DNA from: Gaetbulibacter_B jejuensis | Lineage (GTDB): Bacteria > Bacteroidota > Bacteroidia > Flavobacteriales > Flavobacteriaceae | Length of the DNA stretch: 64,000 bases | Assembly: GCF_039524015.1 (NCBI RefSeq) | Contig: NZ_BAAAGF010000002.1 | Location: forward strand, 186,001-250,000 | Direction: 5' to 3' | In this document: positions 1 through 8,502 of the stretch, one piece after another | Layout: each line of letters starts with the position of its first letter | Numbering within the stretch: the first letter of the stretch is position 1 | Made by a program: the position numbers and the translations under genes | The notes under the pieces: model-generated | Database searches by the model: none | What the model was told of the DNA's origin: nothing | The model's input: the letters and a program-made list of their open reading frames with translations, nothing else

Positions 1-560
1 GGATTAACCAATACCACGTCTTTTAAAAAACGGTATTTTTTGCTGTCCATATAATAACGACCAATTTGACTAGTAATAGTACCAGATGAGTCTCTAACCA
101 CTTTTCCTTTGCTCTTATAATAAGCTTGTTGTTTTGCTCTGTCAAAAAAGAGCGTGTCAGTTGTTAAAGTAGATTGCGGTTCGGTAAGTACAACGTCTCC
201 ACTGGCAAAAGCTAGTTTTGTAGTTCCGCTATATTCAACATACTTAGCAGTCATGTTTATAGTATCTCCTTGCTGCATTCTTACATTACTGAATGCCTCA
301 ATAAAGTTTTCGTTCTTATAATATATGGCTTTATCACACCACATGTTTACACCATCATGAGTGACATGAATTTGTTGCTGGTCATTTCTTACAAAGGTTG
401 CAATGTCTTTACCAACAGTAGAATCAGCAACCATAAAACCAGCATGCTCAATTTGTATTCTTTTACCTTCTTGAGCATAACTTTTAGTGACTACAAAAAG
501 TATAAGTATAGTGTAATAGAGTAGGTTGTGTATTTTCAAGATAAAATTAATTTTTTTCAA
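1..560 (-). CDS. OstA/LptA-like protein, N-terminal part (3' end outside window)
   Basis: Leftward frame that runs off the left edge, with about 186 codons visible. There is no ATG. After an in-frame TAG at 567-569 the first start is TTG at 558-560, giving MKKINFILKIHN and a hydrophobic stretch ending SYAQ, a normal export signal; a second TTG at 537-539 is possible. The mature part has the repeating short beta-strand pattern of LptA/OstA domains (AFASGDVVLTEP, YYKSKGKVVRD). Flavobacterial OstA-like proteins are periplasmic and probably take part in LPS transport to the outer membrane; that role is inferred from the family. It is the last visible gene of the rel-fur-purA-ostA order but is separated from purA by a terminator. 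Confidence 0.75.
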   Translation of the reverse strand, partial: MKKINFILKIHNLLYYTILILFVVTKSYAQEGKRIQIEHAGFMVADSTVGKDIATFVRNDQQQIHVTHDGVNMWCDKAIYYKNENFIEAFSNVRMQQGDTINMTAKYVEYSGTTKLAFASGDVVLTEPQSTLTTDTLFFDRAKQQAYYKSKGKVVRDSSGTITSQIGRYYMDSKKYRFLKDVVLVN

Positions 561-610
561 AAATAACTATATTCTAAAGGCTTTCGTATGTGTTAACACA
601 TTTTTTAACA

Positions 611-643
611 GAAAAAAGCCTGCTTAAAAATAATGAGCAGGCT
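611..643 (-). terminator. Rho-independent terminator after purA
   Basis: Inverted repeat GCCTGCT (618-624) / AGCAGGC (636-642) followed on the minus strand by a run of six T (612-617). It lies about 20 bases past the purA stop and should end that transcript before the OstA-like gene. Confidence 0.8.
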
Positions 644-662
644 TAGTATTTAGGTTTGTAAA

Positions 663-1937
663 TTACTTTCTTACAATGGTTTGTTTTCTATCAGGTCCTA
701 CCGAAACAATTGTGATAGGAAGTTCAAGTTCTTTTTCTAAGAAAGCGATGTAATCATTAAGTTGTTTTGGCATTTGAGAAGCTTCAGTCATTTCTGTTAA
801 GTCTTCATTCCAACCGTCAAACTCTGTGTATACAGGCGTTACATTTTTCTCTTCAATATTAAACGGTAAGTGATGTATGGTTTCACCTTTATAGTTATAA
901 GCAGTACATACCTTTAACGATTTGAATCCAGAAAGTACATCACCTTTCATCATGATAAGTTGCGTAACACCATTTACTTGACATGCATAGCGTAATGCTA
1001 CCAAATCTAACCATCCGCAACGACGTGGACGACCAGTTGTTGCTCCAAACTCATGACCAACTTTAGCCATAGTTTCTCCATCTTGATCAAATAATTCAGT
1101 AGGGAATGGTCCAGAACCAACACGAGTAGTGTAAGCTTTAAAAATGCCATACACTTCGCCAATTTTATTAGGAGCAATTCCAAGTCCAGTACAAGCACCT
1201 GCAGCTGTAGTGTTACTAGAAGTTACAAATGGATAGGTTCCAAAATCGATATCTAAAAGCGAACCTTGAGCACCTTCGGCTAAAATGGATTTATCCGATT
1301 TTTGTGCTTGGTGTAAGTATTCTTCAGAATCTATAAATTGAAGTGTTTTTAAGGTTTCTATAGCATCAAAAAATTCAGCTTCAAGTTCTTTTAAATCGTA
1401 CTGAATGTCAACATTATAAAATGCTATCATAGCTTCATGCTTATCTGCAAGAGCTCTATATTTTTCTTTCCAATCGGCAAGTTCTATATCACCAACTCTT
1501 ATACCATTTCTCCCAGTTTTGTCCATATAAGTTGGACCAATACCTTTAAGGGTTGAACCTATCTTAGCTTTTCCTTTTGAAGCTTCGCTTGCGGCATCTA
1601 ATAAACGATGCGTAGGCAGTATAATATGAGCTTTTCTAGAAATAAGAAGTGATGCTTTGTAGTCCACATCTTGTTCTGCTAATTTATCAAGCTCTTTTTT
1701 GAAGATTACAGGGTCAATAACTACACCATTTCCAACTACATTTGCAGTATCGTTATGAAAAATACCAGAAGGTATTGTGTGTAATACATGTTTTTTACCA
1801 TTAAATACCAATGTATGTCCAGCATTTGGACCACCTTGAAATCTTGCAATAATATCGTATTTGGAGGTGAGAACATCAACAATTTTTCCTTTGCCTTCGT
1901 CTCCCCATTGTAAACCTAGTAGTAAATCTACTGCCAT
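663..1937 (-). CDS. purA: Adenylosuccinate synthetase
   Basis: Makes adenylosuccinate from IMP, aspartate and GTP, the first committed step from IMP to AMP; cytosolic. The 424 residues match the normal family length. The N-terminal WGDEGKGK (residues 11-18) is the GTP/IMP P-loop with the catalytic Asp. GGPNAGHT, GSTLKGIGPTYMDK, EGAQGSLLDIDFGTYPFVTSSNT and TTGRPRRCGW are the other conserved blocks. It lies 16 bases downstream of the Fur-family gene and is the last gene of a rel-fur-purA operon, which places AMP synthesis beside the (p)ppGpp enzyme. PurA is a known (p)ppGpp target in other bacteria; whether that holds here is not visible in the sequence. Confidence 0.97.
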   Translation of the reverse strand: MAVDLLLGLQWGDEGKGKIVDVLTSKYDIIARFQGGPNAGHTLVFNGKKHVLHTIPSGIFHNDTANVVGNGVVIDPVIFKKELDKLAEQDVDYKASLLISRKAHIILPTHRLLDAASEASKGKAKIGSTLKGIGPTYMDKTGRNGIRVGDIELADWKEKYRALADKHEAMIAFYNVDIQYDLKELEAEFFDAIETLKTLQFIDSEEYLHQAQKSDKSILAEGAQGSLLDIDFGTYPFVTSSNTTAAGACTGLGIAPNKIGEVYGIFKAYTTRVGSGPFPTELFDQDGETMAKVGHEFGATTGRPRRCGWLDLVALRYACQVNGVTQLIMMKGDVLSGFKSLKVCTAYNYKGETIHHLPFNIEEKNVTPVYTEFDGWNEDLTEMTEASQMPKQLNDYIAFLEKELELPITIVSVGPDRKQTIVRK

Positions 1938-1953
1938 TATAATTTAGTTAGTG

Positions 1954-2400
1954 TTATTTGTTTTTAGTTCCGTAAAAATAAAGTGAGTGATTGTTGATAT
2001 TTATATCAAAAACTTCTTCGATGGTTTTTTTGATAGATTGAATTCTTGGGTCGCAAAATTCAATAACCTCACCAGTGTCAGTTAAAATAACATGATCGTG
2101 TTGTTTGTCGAAGTAAGATTTTTCATAATGTGCTTGGTTTTGACCAAATTGGTGTTTTCTTACCAAGCCACACTCTAAAAGGATTTCTATAGTATTGTAT
2201 AGTGTAGCACGACTTACACGATAGTTTTTATTTTTCATTTTGATGTATAGAGATTCAATATCAAAATGTTCTTCACTATCGTAAATTTCCTGAAGTATAG
2301 CATAACGCTCAGGAGTTTTTCTGTGTCCTTTTTCTTCTAAGAAAGCCGTAAAAACGTTCTTTACGATTTCTTGATTACTTTGTTCTGTCTTTACACTCAT
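1954..2400 (-). CDS. Fur-family transcriptional regulator without CxxC zinc pairs
   Basis: Winged-helix regulator of the Fur/PerR/Zur family, 148 residues from the ATG at 2400; an ATG at 2412 would add only MQLI. The N-terminal helix-turn-helix is visible (KTPERYAILQEIY; RVSRATLYNTIEILLECGLV), as is the metal-binding hinge (HYEK, HDHVI, VIEFCDP). The segment that normally carries the first structural CxxC reads ILTDTG, and there is no C-terminal CxxC, so the usual structural zinc site is missing. The regulatory metal ligands (His/Glu/Asp) still seem present. It sits between rel (13 bases) and purA (16 bases) in one operon. Which metal or signal it senses cannot be told. Confidence 0.9.
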   Translation of the reverse strand: MSVKTEQSNQEIVKNVFTAFLEEKGHRKTPERYAILQEIYDSEEHFDIESLYIKMKNKNYRVSRATLYNTIEILLECGLVRKHQFGQNQAHYEKSYFDKQHDHVILTDTGEVIEFCDPRIQSIKKTIEEVFDININNHSLYFYGTKNK

Positions 2401-2425
2401 AATAAGTTGCAAATTTACACATTTT

Positions 2426-4636
2426 TTACACTCTAGTAACTTTATCTATACCATTAATTTTTTTAAGGTTATCCATAAGTTTTTTTAACATGGAGTTGTT
2501 TTTAACTACAACGTTGATTTTTCCTGTGAAAACACCATCGTCACTTTGAAAACTAATACTCTTCATGTTAACGTGCATATTTGAAGAAATAATTTTTGTA
2601 ATGTTGTTTACCAACCCTAAATTATCAATACCAGATAATTTTATTTGAGCTGAAAATTCTTGTTGCGAAGAATCTATCCATTTTGCCTGAATAATTCTGT
2701 AGGCATAATTAGATTGTAAACTCAAGGCATTTGGGCAATTCTTTTTATGGATTTTTATACCTTCATTAATAGTTAAAAATCCAAATACAGGATCTCCAGG
2801 AATAGGATTACAACAGTTAGCTAACTTATAATCTAGTTTTTCTTCTTCTTTACCAAAAACTAATAAATCATACTTTGAGGTAATCTCATCTTTTTCTAAT
2901 TCTTCCTTAGAAATGTTTTGCCTTCTAGAGATTTTATTTTTGATAAAGCTAACTAAAGCATTGCTTCTAGATGAAGCAAAGTCCTTAAGCATACTATTGT
3001 CAATAGTGCCAATGCCAACACGATAAAATAAGTCTAAGCTTGTTTTTAGCTTAAAGTAAACAACCATGTCGTTTACAGCCTTTTCATCAAGGTTTATTTT
3101 AAGCTGTTTTAGTTTTCGTTTTAAAATCTCTTTACCGTCTTCAGCAATTGTTTTTTTCTCGTCTTTTAACGACCCTTTAATTTTGCTTCGTGCTCTTGCA
3201 GTAGTAGCATAGTCTAACCAGTTGGAGTTAGGTTTGGCATTTTCGGAAGTTAAAATTTCAACTTGGTCACCACTTTGCAATTCTTGACTCAAAGGCACCA
3301 GTTTGCCATTTACTTTAGCTCCTCTTGTTTTCATACCTATTTCGGTATGGATACTAAAGGCAAAATCTAAAGGTGTTGCGCCTTTTGGTAACGATTTTAA
3401 ATCTCCTTTAGGCGAGAAGACATAAATTTCTTTTGAATATAGGTTGAGCTTAAACTGTTCAACAAAATCAACAGCATTGGTTTCGTTAGTTTCTAATGCT
3501 TCTTGTAGTTTATTTATCCAGGTGTCTAGAGCATCTTCGGTATTACCTTGTTTGTATTTGTAGTGTGCAGCATAGCCTTTTTCGGCGATTTCGTTCATGC
3601 GCTCACTACGAATTTGAACTTCTACCCAACGTCCTTTAGGTCCCATAACCGTTATATGCAACGCTTCGTAACCAGTAGATTTTGGAGAGGATATCCAATC
3701 TCTTAATCGTGTTGGGTTGGGTGTGAAGTGGTCTGTGACTATAGAGTAGATTTTCCAAGCTAGGAATTTTTCGTTAGCGACATCTGACTTGTAAATGATA
3801 CGAACAGCAAATTTGTCATATACTTCATCAAAGGTGACGCCTTGTTTTATCATTTTTCTACGAATAGAATAAATAGATTTTGGTCGACCTTTAATGTCGT
3901 AATTTAAGCCTTCAGTATCTAAAGCATCTTTAATGGTTTTAGAAAAGGTTTCAATGTATTTGTCTTGCTCTTCTTTACTTTCCTTTATTTTATCATGAAT
4001 GTCTTGATAAACTTCAGGCTCGGTATATTTTAAACCAAGGTCTTCTAGTTCGGTTTTTATATTGTAAAGCCCAATTCTATGTGCTAATGGTGCATAAATA
4101 TACAGTGTTTCAGAAGCTATTTTTTCCTGTTTATCACGTCTCATCGCATCCATGGTTTGCATGTTATGAAGACGGTCGGCTATTTTGATAATGATAACTC
4201 TAATGTCGTCATTGAGTGTCAATAGCATTTTACGGAAGTTTTCCGCTTGGGTGGAAACATCGGTTTCTTTACTTAGTGACGAAATTTTAGTAAGTCCGTC
4301 AACAATACGAGCAACAGTTTCTCCAAATAATTGTTCGATGTCATTTTTGGTGTAATCCTCATTGTCTTCAACAACATCATGGAGCAGAGCAGCAGCAATA
4401 GAGATAGCATCCAAGCCTATTTCTGAAGCGACAATTTTTGCTACAGCTATAGGATGAAAAATATAGGCTTCACCAGATTTTCTACGTTGATCTTTGTGCG
4501 CATCAACAGCTACATCAAACGCATGACGGATTAATTTTTTATCGTCATTAGTTAATGTCTGGTAACTTACTTTAAGGAGTTCTTTGTAAGCTTTAGCAAT
4601 GGCTGCATTTTCTTTTTCTATCTCAACTTCTGTCAT
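2426..4636 (-). CDS. rel: Bifunctional (p)ppGpp synthetase/hydrolase, RelA/SpoT family
   Basis: Makes and degrades the stringent-response alarmone (p)ppGpp. It has 736 residues with the full long-RSH layout: HD hydrolase domain (about 35-190; H61, H86-D87 and the following EDN are the metal and catalytic residues), synthetase domain (about 245-355; GRPKSIYSIRRKM, VRIIY, EVQIRSERMNEIAEKGYAAH), TGS domain (about 395-460; FSPKGDLKSLPKGATPLDFA) and a C-terminal ACT domain (about 660-736). Since both the HD site and the synthetase motifs are intact, both activities are expected. It is the first gene of the rel-fur-purA operon; a candidate promoter sits so close to the ATG that the transcript may be leaderless. 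Confidence 0.96.
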   Translation of the reverse strand: MTEVEIEKENAAIAKAYKELLKVSYQTLTNDDKKLIRHAFDVAVDAHKDQRRKSGEAYIFHPIAVAKIVASEIGLDAISIAAALLHDVVEDNEDYTKNDIEQLFGETVARIVDGLTKISSLSKETDVSTQAENFRKMLLTLNDDIRVIIIKIADRLHNMQTMDAMRRDKQEKIASETLYIYAPLAHRIGLYNIKTELEDLGLKYTEPEVYQDIHDKIKESKEEQDKYIETFSKTIKDALDTEGLNYDIKGRPKSIYSIRRKMIKQGVTFDEVYDKFAVRIIYKSDVANEKFLAWKIYSIVTDHFTPNPTRLRDWISSPKSTGYEALHITVMGPKGRWVEVQIRSERMNEIAEKGYAAHYKYKQGNTEDALDTWINKLQEALETNETNAVDFVEQFKLNLYSKEIYVFSPKGDLKSLPKGATPLDFAFSIHTEIGMKTRGAKVNGKLVPLSQELQSGDQVEILTSENAKPNSNWLDYATTARARSKIKGSLKDEKKTIAEDGKEILKRKLKQLKINLDEKAVNDMVVYFKLKTSLDLFYRVGIGTIDNSMLKDFASSRSNALVSFIKNKISRRQNISKEELEKDEITSKYDLLVFGKEEEKLDYKLANCCNPIPGDPVFGFLTINEGIKIHKKNCPNALSLQSNYAYRIIQAKWIDSSQQEFSAQIKLSGIDNLGLVNNITKIISSNMHVNMKSISFQSDDGVFTGKINVVVKNNSMLKKLMDNLKKINGIDKVTRV

Positions 4637-4640
4637 AAAA

Positions 4641-4671
4641 CTAAAGTACGCATTAGAAATTTAATGTGCAA
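4641..4671 (-). promoter_or_regulatory. Candidate promoter of the rel operon
   Basis: On the minus strand TTG (4669-4671), 20 bases, then TACTTTAG (4641-4648), one mismatch from the Bacteroidetes -7 box TAnnTTTG. The rel ATG begins at 4636, about where transcription would start, so the message may have almost no leader. Confidence 0.4.
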
Positions 4672-4705
4672 TTGCTTTTTATGGTTTTATTTAATGGAAA
4701 AGAGC

Positions 4706-6331
4706 CTATTTACTAACTATGATTTTCTTGTACACTGTTTTGTTTTTTAAACTAAACTTAATAAAATAAATAGAGTTGTTTAGGTCAACGTTTAAGAATT
4801 TTCCACTGTAGTTTTTTCTAAAAAAAACTGTTTTACCTTCAGTGTTTATAATTGAAATAGAGTCAGCTTTTAGATGATTGCTAAATACTATTGTATTTGA
4901 TTTTACAGGATTTATAACTGATAGTTTATTTAAATCTAAATCTGATAGACTTAAGGAGTTTGAACAAGAATCAGAAATTGAATTTTGGTTTTCTAAAATA
5001 GATTGAGGAGACATGTCTTTTCCTGAAAACCCAATAAAGTTAACTGGATATTTTTCAAATCGAAAACAATTGTTACCAGCTGTTGCATCCTCAAATTGAT
5101 TAAAAACATTCGAGTTTGGGCCTGTTGGGTTTCTATACGTCCATAGTACATTACCGCTTTTAGTGACTTCGGAAACCTGACCAAGACTAGTTTCAGTTAT
5201 AATAAAGTTTCCATTTGGTAATGAATGTGCTCCTGATTTTTTTGTTTCAAGTAGCATGTTATTTAAGATTTCACCATTCCATGACCAATCATAGTCTAAG
5301 GGTTTAAACTTGCTGTTTTCTTTAGTGTATGAGTCATTAATAAATTCAGGATTTAACAAATGTACTGAACTATATGTGCTTGTTCCATCTCCACCATTAT
5401 TAAAAACTGATATTTTACCCTCATCTAAATAACCAGATTCTACCCATTTAGCATCATGTTGAACAAATAGCTTTTGGTCCATCTCGTTTCCTTGTTTGTA
5501 TACTCTTGGGTTACCCCATCTCCAGAGTATATCTCCTCCCATATTTGAGTTTCCTCCTGTGTGTTCTGATGCCTCAAGAGTAGTTGTACTATGGTCAATA
5601 ATGAAAATTTCATTTAGATTCCTTGAAGATATTAGAATTTGGTCTAATTCAGAATTATAGTCAATACCATTCAAATGAATGTAATCTACACTTTGGTTGC
5701 TAATATTTGGGTCAATATAATTTAAGTCAATAAGTTCAGGATGGTCAGCTACAACACCATAGTTAGGTTTACTTGCGTCGTAATCTTGAATTAGGTGATC
5801 AATAAATTTCCATTCCCAAACAACATTTACCGAATTAGTCCCAATAGGTTGGATTTCTATTATTTTATCCAATTTATGATTAGCACCAACTAAAGAAGGG
5901 TTTTTTCCTTGGGCAATTATATCATTAGTGCTATAATTATCTCCAACAATACATAAAATATTACCATTAGGTAGAGGTTCAATATCATGGTGTTGGTTTA
6001 AGCCCAATTCTGAAACTGAATATGACCAAAGTAAGTTATTATTCCAAGCTCTAATTTCAATATAGTTTTTTCCTGCACGTAATAAATTTCCATTTTGAAG
6101 TATATAGCAAGTCAGTCCGGGTTTTTCTGTAAAATCCCAAGAATTAATGACTTCACCACAATTATTAATTAAATACACGCTATTATTAGATTCAGGAGTA
6201 AAAAGAGTATAGCCTTCAGTTGCTGTTTCATCATACTGTAACAAGCCAATTGTTGGCTCTTGAGAGAAACAAGTAATACTTATTGTTATAAGTATGATAG
6301 TTGTAAATTGCTGAAGTAGAGTTTTTTTCAT
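4706..6331 (-). CDS. Secreted arylsulfotransferase-like protein with type IX secretion sorting domain
   Basis: 541 residues. Signal peptide (about 1-23, ending CFSQ). A repeated beta-propeller body follows that resembles the arylsulfotransferase (ASST) family: EGYTLFTPESNN, INSWDFTEKPG, GNLLRAG, QHHDIEPLPNGNILCIV, DYIHLNGIDYNSELDQILISSRN, AHSLPNGNFIITE. The last 75 or so residues (LNKLSVINPVKSN ... SIYFIKFSLKNKTVYKKIIVSK) are a typical type A sorting domain, so the protein is probably exported by the type IX system and anchored or released at the cell surface. ASST enzymes move sulfate between phenols without PAPS; activity is not proven here and related propellers have other roles. It has its own spacing from rel (69 bases). 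Confidence 0.8.
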   Translation of the reverse strand: MKKTLLQQFTTIILITISITCFSQEPTIGLLQYDETATEGYTLFTPESNNSVYLINNCGEVINSWDFTEKPGLTCYILQNGNLLRAGKNYIEIRAWNNNLLWSYSVSELGLNQHHDIEPLPNGNILCIVGDNYSTNDIIAQGKNPSLVGANHKLDKIIEIQPIGTNSVNVVWEWKFIDHLIQDYDASKPNYGVVADHPELIDLNYIDPNISNQSVDYIHLNGIDYNSELDQILISSRNLNEIFIIDHSTTTLEASEHTGGNSNMGGDILWRWGNPRVYKQGNEMDQKLFVQHDAKWVESGYLDEGKISVFNNGGDGTSTYSSVHLLNPEFINDSYTKENSKFKPLDYDWSWNGEILNNMLLETKKSGAHSLPNGNFIITETSLGQVSEVTKSGNVLWTYRNPTGPNSNVFNQFEDATAGNNCFRFEKYPVNFIGFSGKDMSPQSILENQNSISDSCSNSLSLSDLDLNKLSVINPVKSNTIVFSNHLKADSISIINTEGKTVFFRKNYSGKFLNVDLNNSIYFIKFSLKNKTVYKKIIVSK

Positions 6332-6366
6332 GTTTTTTTTACTATTGTAAACAATCTTGTTGTCTG

Positions 6367-7599
6367 TTATAAGTTTAAATTTCGCATACGTTGTAACAGT
6401 GTTGGATGTGAATAATGCACAAAAACGTAAGCTTTGTGAGGTGTTAAATTGCTAAGGCTGTTTTTGTTTAGTTTTTTTAAAGCTGTGATAAGCGGTTGCG
6501 CTTTATAAGTGTTTTTTGCGTAATCATCAGCTTGATATTCAAACTTTCTAGACAGCCAATTCATTACCAATCCTGTGATTTCAGAAATAGGAGCGTAGAG
6601 TAGTCCAAAAGCAACTAAACCAACATGAAAACTGTGTGTGCTTACGCCTAAGGCATTAGAAAGTAATGGGTTGGTTATAAAAATGGAAAGCACATACAAG
6701 GTAAGTCCTGTAAGTAATACTGAAGCTACTAAGTTGTAAATAATGTGTTTTCTTTTGTAATGACCTACTTCGTGAGCTAAGACTGCTACAATTTCCTCTT
6801 CTTCCAAATCATTGATTAAGGTATCATATAGTGTAACTCTTTTTTCATTTCCAAAACCCGAAAAGTAAGCGTTTGCTTTTGTGCTACGTTTTGAACCGTC
6901 AATCACAAATATTTTTTCAAGATTAAACCCAACTGATTGAGCGTATTCTGAAATTTTATGACGTAAAGAGCTTTCTTCTAAAGGAGTTTGTTTGTTGAAT
7001 AGTGGTACAATAAGCTTAGCGTAGAACATATTCATAAATACCGAGAATATCGTTATGATAGCCCAAGCGTATAACCAAAAATGTTGTTGGGTAAGTTGAA
7101 ATATGTAAATGATGAGAGCTAAAATTCCACCACCAATAACAGCCATCATTAATAAGCCTTTTACTTTGTCTAGAATAAATGTCTTTATGGTAGTTTTATT
7201 GAAGCCAAAACGCTCTTCAATCACAAAAGTCTTATAGTAAGAAAATGGAGTAGATAGGATATCACTTCCAAACATGATTATACCAAAAAACACCAAAGCG
7301 ATTACAATTGAGTTATCGCTGAAACGTCTTGCTAAAACATCAACATATTCGAAACCACCAAAACAAATAAAAGCCAATGTTAAAGCTATCGAAAAAGTTG
7401 AACTCCAAACACCAAACTTATAATTGGTGAGTTTATAGGCTTGCGATTTTTTATATTCAGCGTCATCATAAACATCTTTAAGCTCGTTTGGTATAGCATC
7501 GTTAAAATGTTTTGCGTTAAGCGCATCTAGGATTTTATCAATTATAAAATTAACAATGATTATTGCTATTATAATATAAAATAGAGTAGTGGCAGTCAT
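6367..7599 (-). CDS. M48 metalloprotease, Ste24/CAAX protease-like
   Basis: Integral-membrane zinc protease of 410 residues. Several hydrophobic segments (about 5-25, 65-85, 95-115, 145-170, 175-195, 285-310, 325-345) surround the zinc motif HEVGH (H276, E277, H280), with the third ligand probably in KFEYQADDYA. N-terminal features match CAAX prenyl protease 1 / Ste24 (DILSTPFSYYKTFVIEERFGFNKTT). Bacteria lack prenylated CAAX proteins, so the likely role is membrane-protein or clogged-translocon quality control; that is inference from the family. It is 13 bases from the downstream end of the RNA methyltransferase gene and is probably cotranscribed with it. Confidence 0.93.
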   Translation of the reverse strand: MTATTLFYIIIAIIIVNFIIDKILDALNAKHFNDAIPNELKDVYDDAEYKKSQAYKLTNYKFGVWSSTFSIALTLAFICFGGFEYVDVLARRFSDNSIVIALVFFGIIMFGSDILSTPFSYYKTFVIEERFGFNKTTIKTFILDKVKGLLMMAVIGGGILALIIYIFQLTQQHFWLYAWAIITIFSVFMNMFYAKLIVPLFNKQTPLEESSLRHKISEYAQSVGFNLEKIFVIDGSKRSTKANAYFSGFGNEKRVTLYDTLINDLEEEEIVAVLAHEVGHYKRKHIIYNLVASVLLTGLTLYVLSIFITNPLLSNALGVSTHSFHVGLVAFGLLYAPISEITGLVMNWLSRKFEYQADDYAKNTYKAQPLITALKKLNKNSLSNLTPHKAYVFVHYSHPTLLQRMRNLNL

Positions 7600-7612
7600 A
7601 TTTGAAATAATA

Positions 7613-8413
7613 TTATCCGTTTAAAATTCTTTGGCGAACAGCTTCAAAAATAAGTATTCCTGCAGCAACAGACACATTCATAGAGTCAATTTCACCTTGC
7701 ATAGGAATAATAATGTTATGTGTAGACTCTTGCAACCATTCGTCACTTAATCCAGTCGCTTCAGTACCTACAACTATAGCAGTAGGTAATGTATAATCTT
7801 GTGTGTGATAATTTGCAGAAGCTTGTAGTGCAGCACAAAAAATGTTAATGTGATGTTGTTTTAAAAACGAAACGATATCTTTTGTTGAGCCTGTAACCAC
7901 TTGCTTGGTAAATACACAGCCAACGCTAGAACGAATAATATTAGGATTGTATAAATCGGTTTTTGGGTTTGCAATAATTACAGCATCTACATTGGCAGCA
8001 TCAGCAGTACGCAATAAAGCACCAATGTTACCAGGTTTTTCAGGAGCTTCGGCTACTAAAATCAAAGGGTTTTCACTTTTAAAGATAATATCATCTAAAA
8101 GATGTGATTTTGTTTTGGCAACAGCAATAATCCCTTCGGTTGTGTCTCTATGTGCAATTTTTTGAAATACATCTTTAGAAATTTCAATACGCTTAATGTT
8201 TGATGGTATCAATGAAGACAGTTCTTCTTCCGAAATCAATTCAGGATAAAACAAAACGGTATCCACGTCATAATTGCCTTTAAGAGCTAAAGATAATTCT
8301 CGTTTTCCTTCAATAAGAAACAATCCAGACTTTTTACGCTCGCGAGATTTGTCTTTTAGCTGAACAAGTTGTTTAATGTAAGGATTTTGTATGCTTGTAA
8401 TTTCTTTTGTCAT
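7613..8413 (-). CDS. TrmH/SpoU-family RNA 2'-O-methyltransferase
   Basis: SAM-dependent methyltransferase of the SPOUT superfamily, acting on ribose of rRNA or tRNA. 266 residues: an N-terminal L30e-like substrate-binding region (about 1-105) and a C-terminal knotted domain. All three SpoU motifs are visible: NIGALLRTADAANVDAVI, VVGTEATGLSDEW and IPMQGEIDSMNVSVAAGI. The exact target base cannot be decided from sequence (RlmB-like and TrmH-like proteins share these motifs). It starts at 8413, separated from the amidohydrolase operon by a terminator. Confidence 0.92.
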   Translation of the reverse strand: MTKEITSIQNPYIKQLVQLKDKSRERKKSGLFLIEGKRELSLALKGNYDVDTVLFYPELISEEELSSLIPSNIKRIEISKDVFQKIAHRDTTEGIIAVAKTKSHLLDDIIFKSENPLILVAEAPEKPGNIGALLRTADAANVDAVIIANPKTDLYNPNIIRSSVGCVFTKQVVTGSTKDIVSFLKQHHINIFCAALQASANYHTQDYTLPTAIVVGTEATGLSDEWLQESTHNIIIPMQGEIDSMNVSVAAGILIFEAVRQRILNG

Positions 8414-8472
8414 AACCAGACAAAAGTAGCCATTTTAGTCGATAATTTTATTGTAACGAATGTCTATTGAAT

Positions 8473-8499
8473 AAAAAAGCGAACCATTTGGTTCGCTTT
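8473..8499 (-). terminator. Rho-independent terminator after the amidohydrolase pair
   Basis: GCGAACCA (8479-8486) pairs with TGGTTCGC (8489-8496), followed on the minus strand by T6 (8473-8478). It lies just past the stop of the 8503 gene. Confidence 0.8.
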
Positions 8500-8502
8500 A
8501 AG

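Noticed and set aside
270..524. 84-codon frame on the plus strand
   Set aside because: Antisense to the OstA-like fragment, whose export signal and LptA-like strands are much better evidence of coding.
1954..1990. Similar sequence encoding YFYGTKN at the end of the Fur gene and upstream of parA (32600-32618)
   Set aside because: Only about 15 AT-rich bases agree, with no structure or duplication around them; most likely chance.
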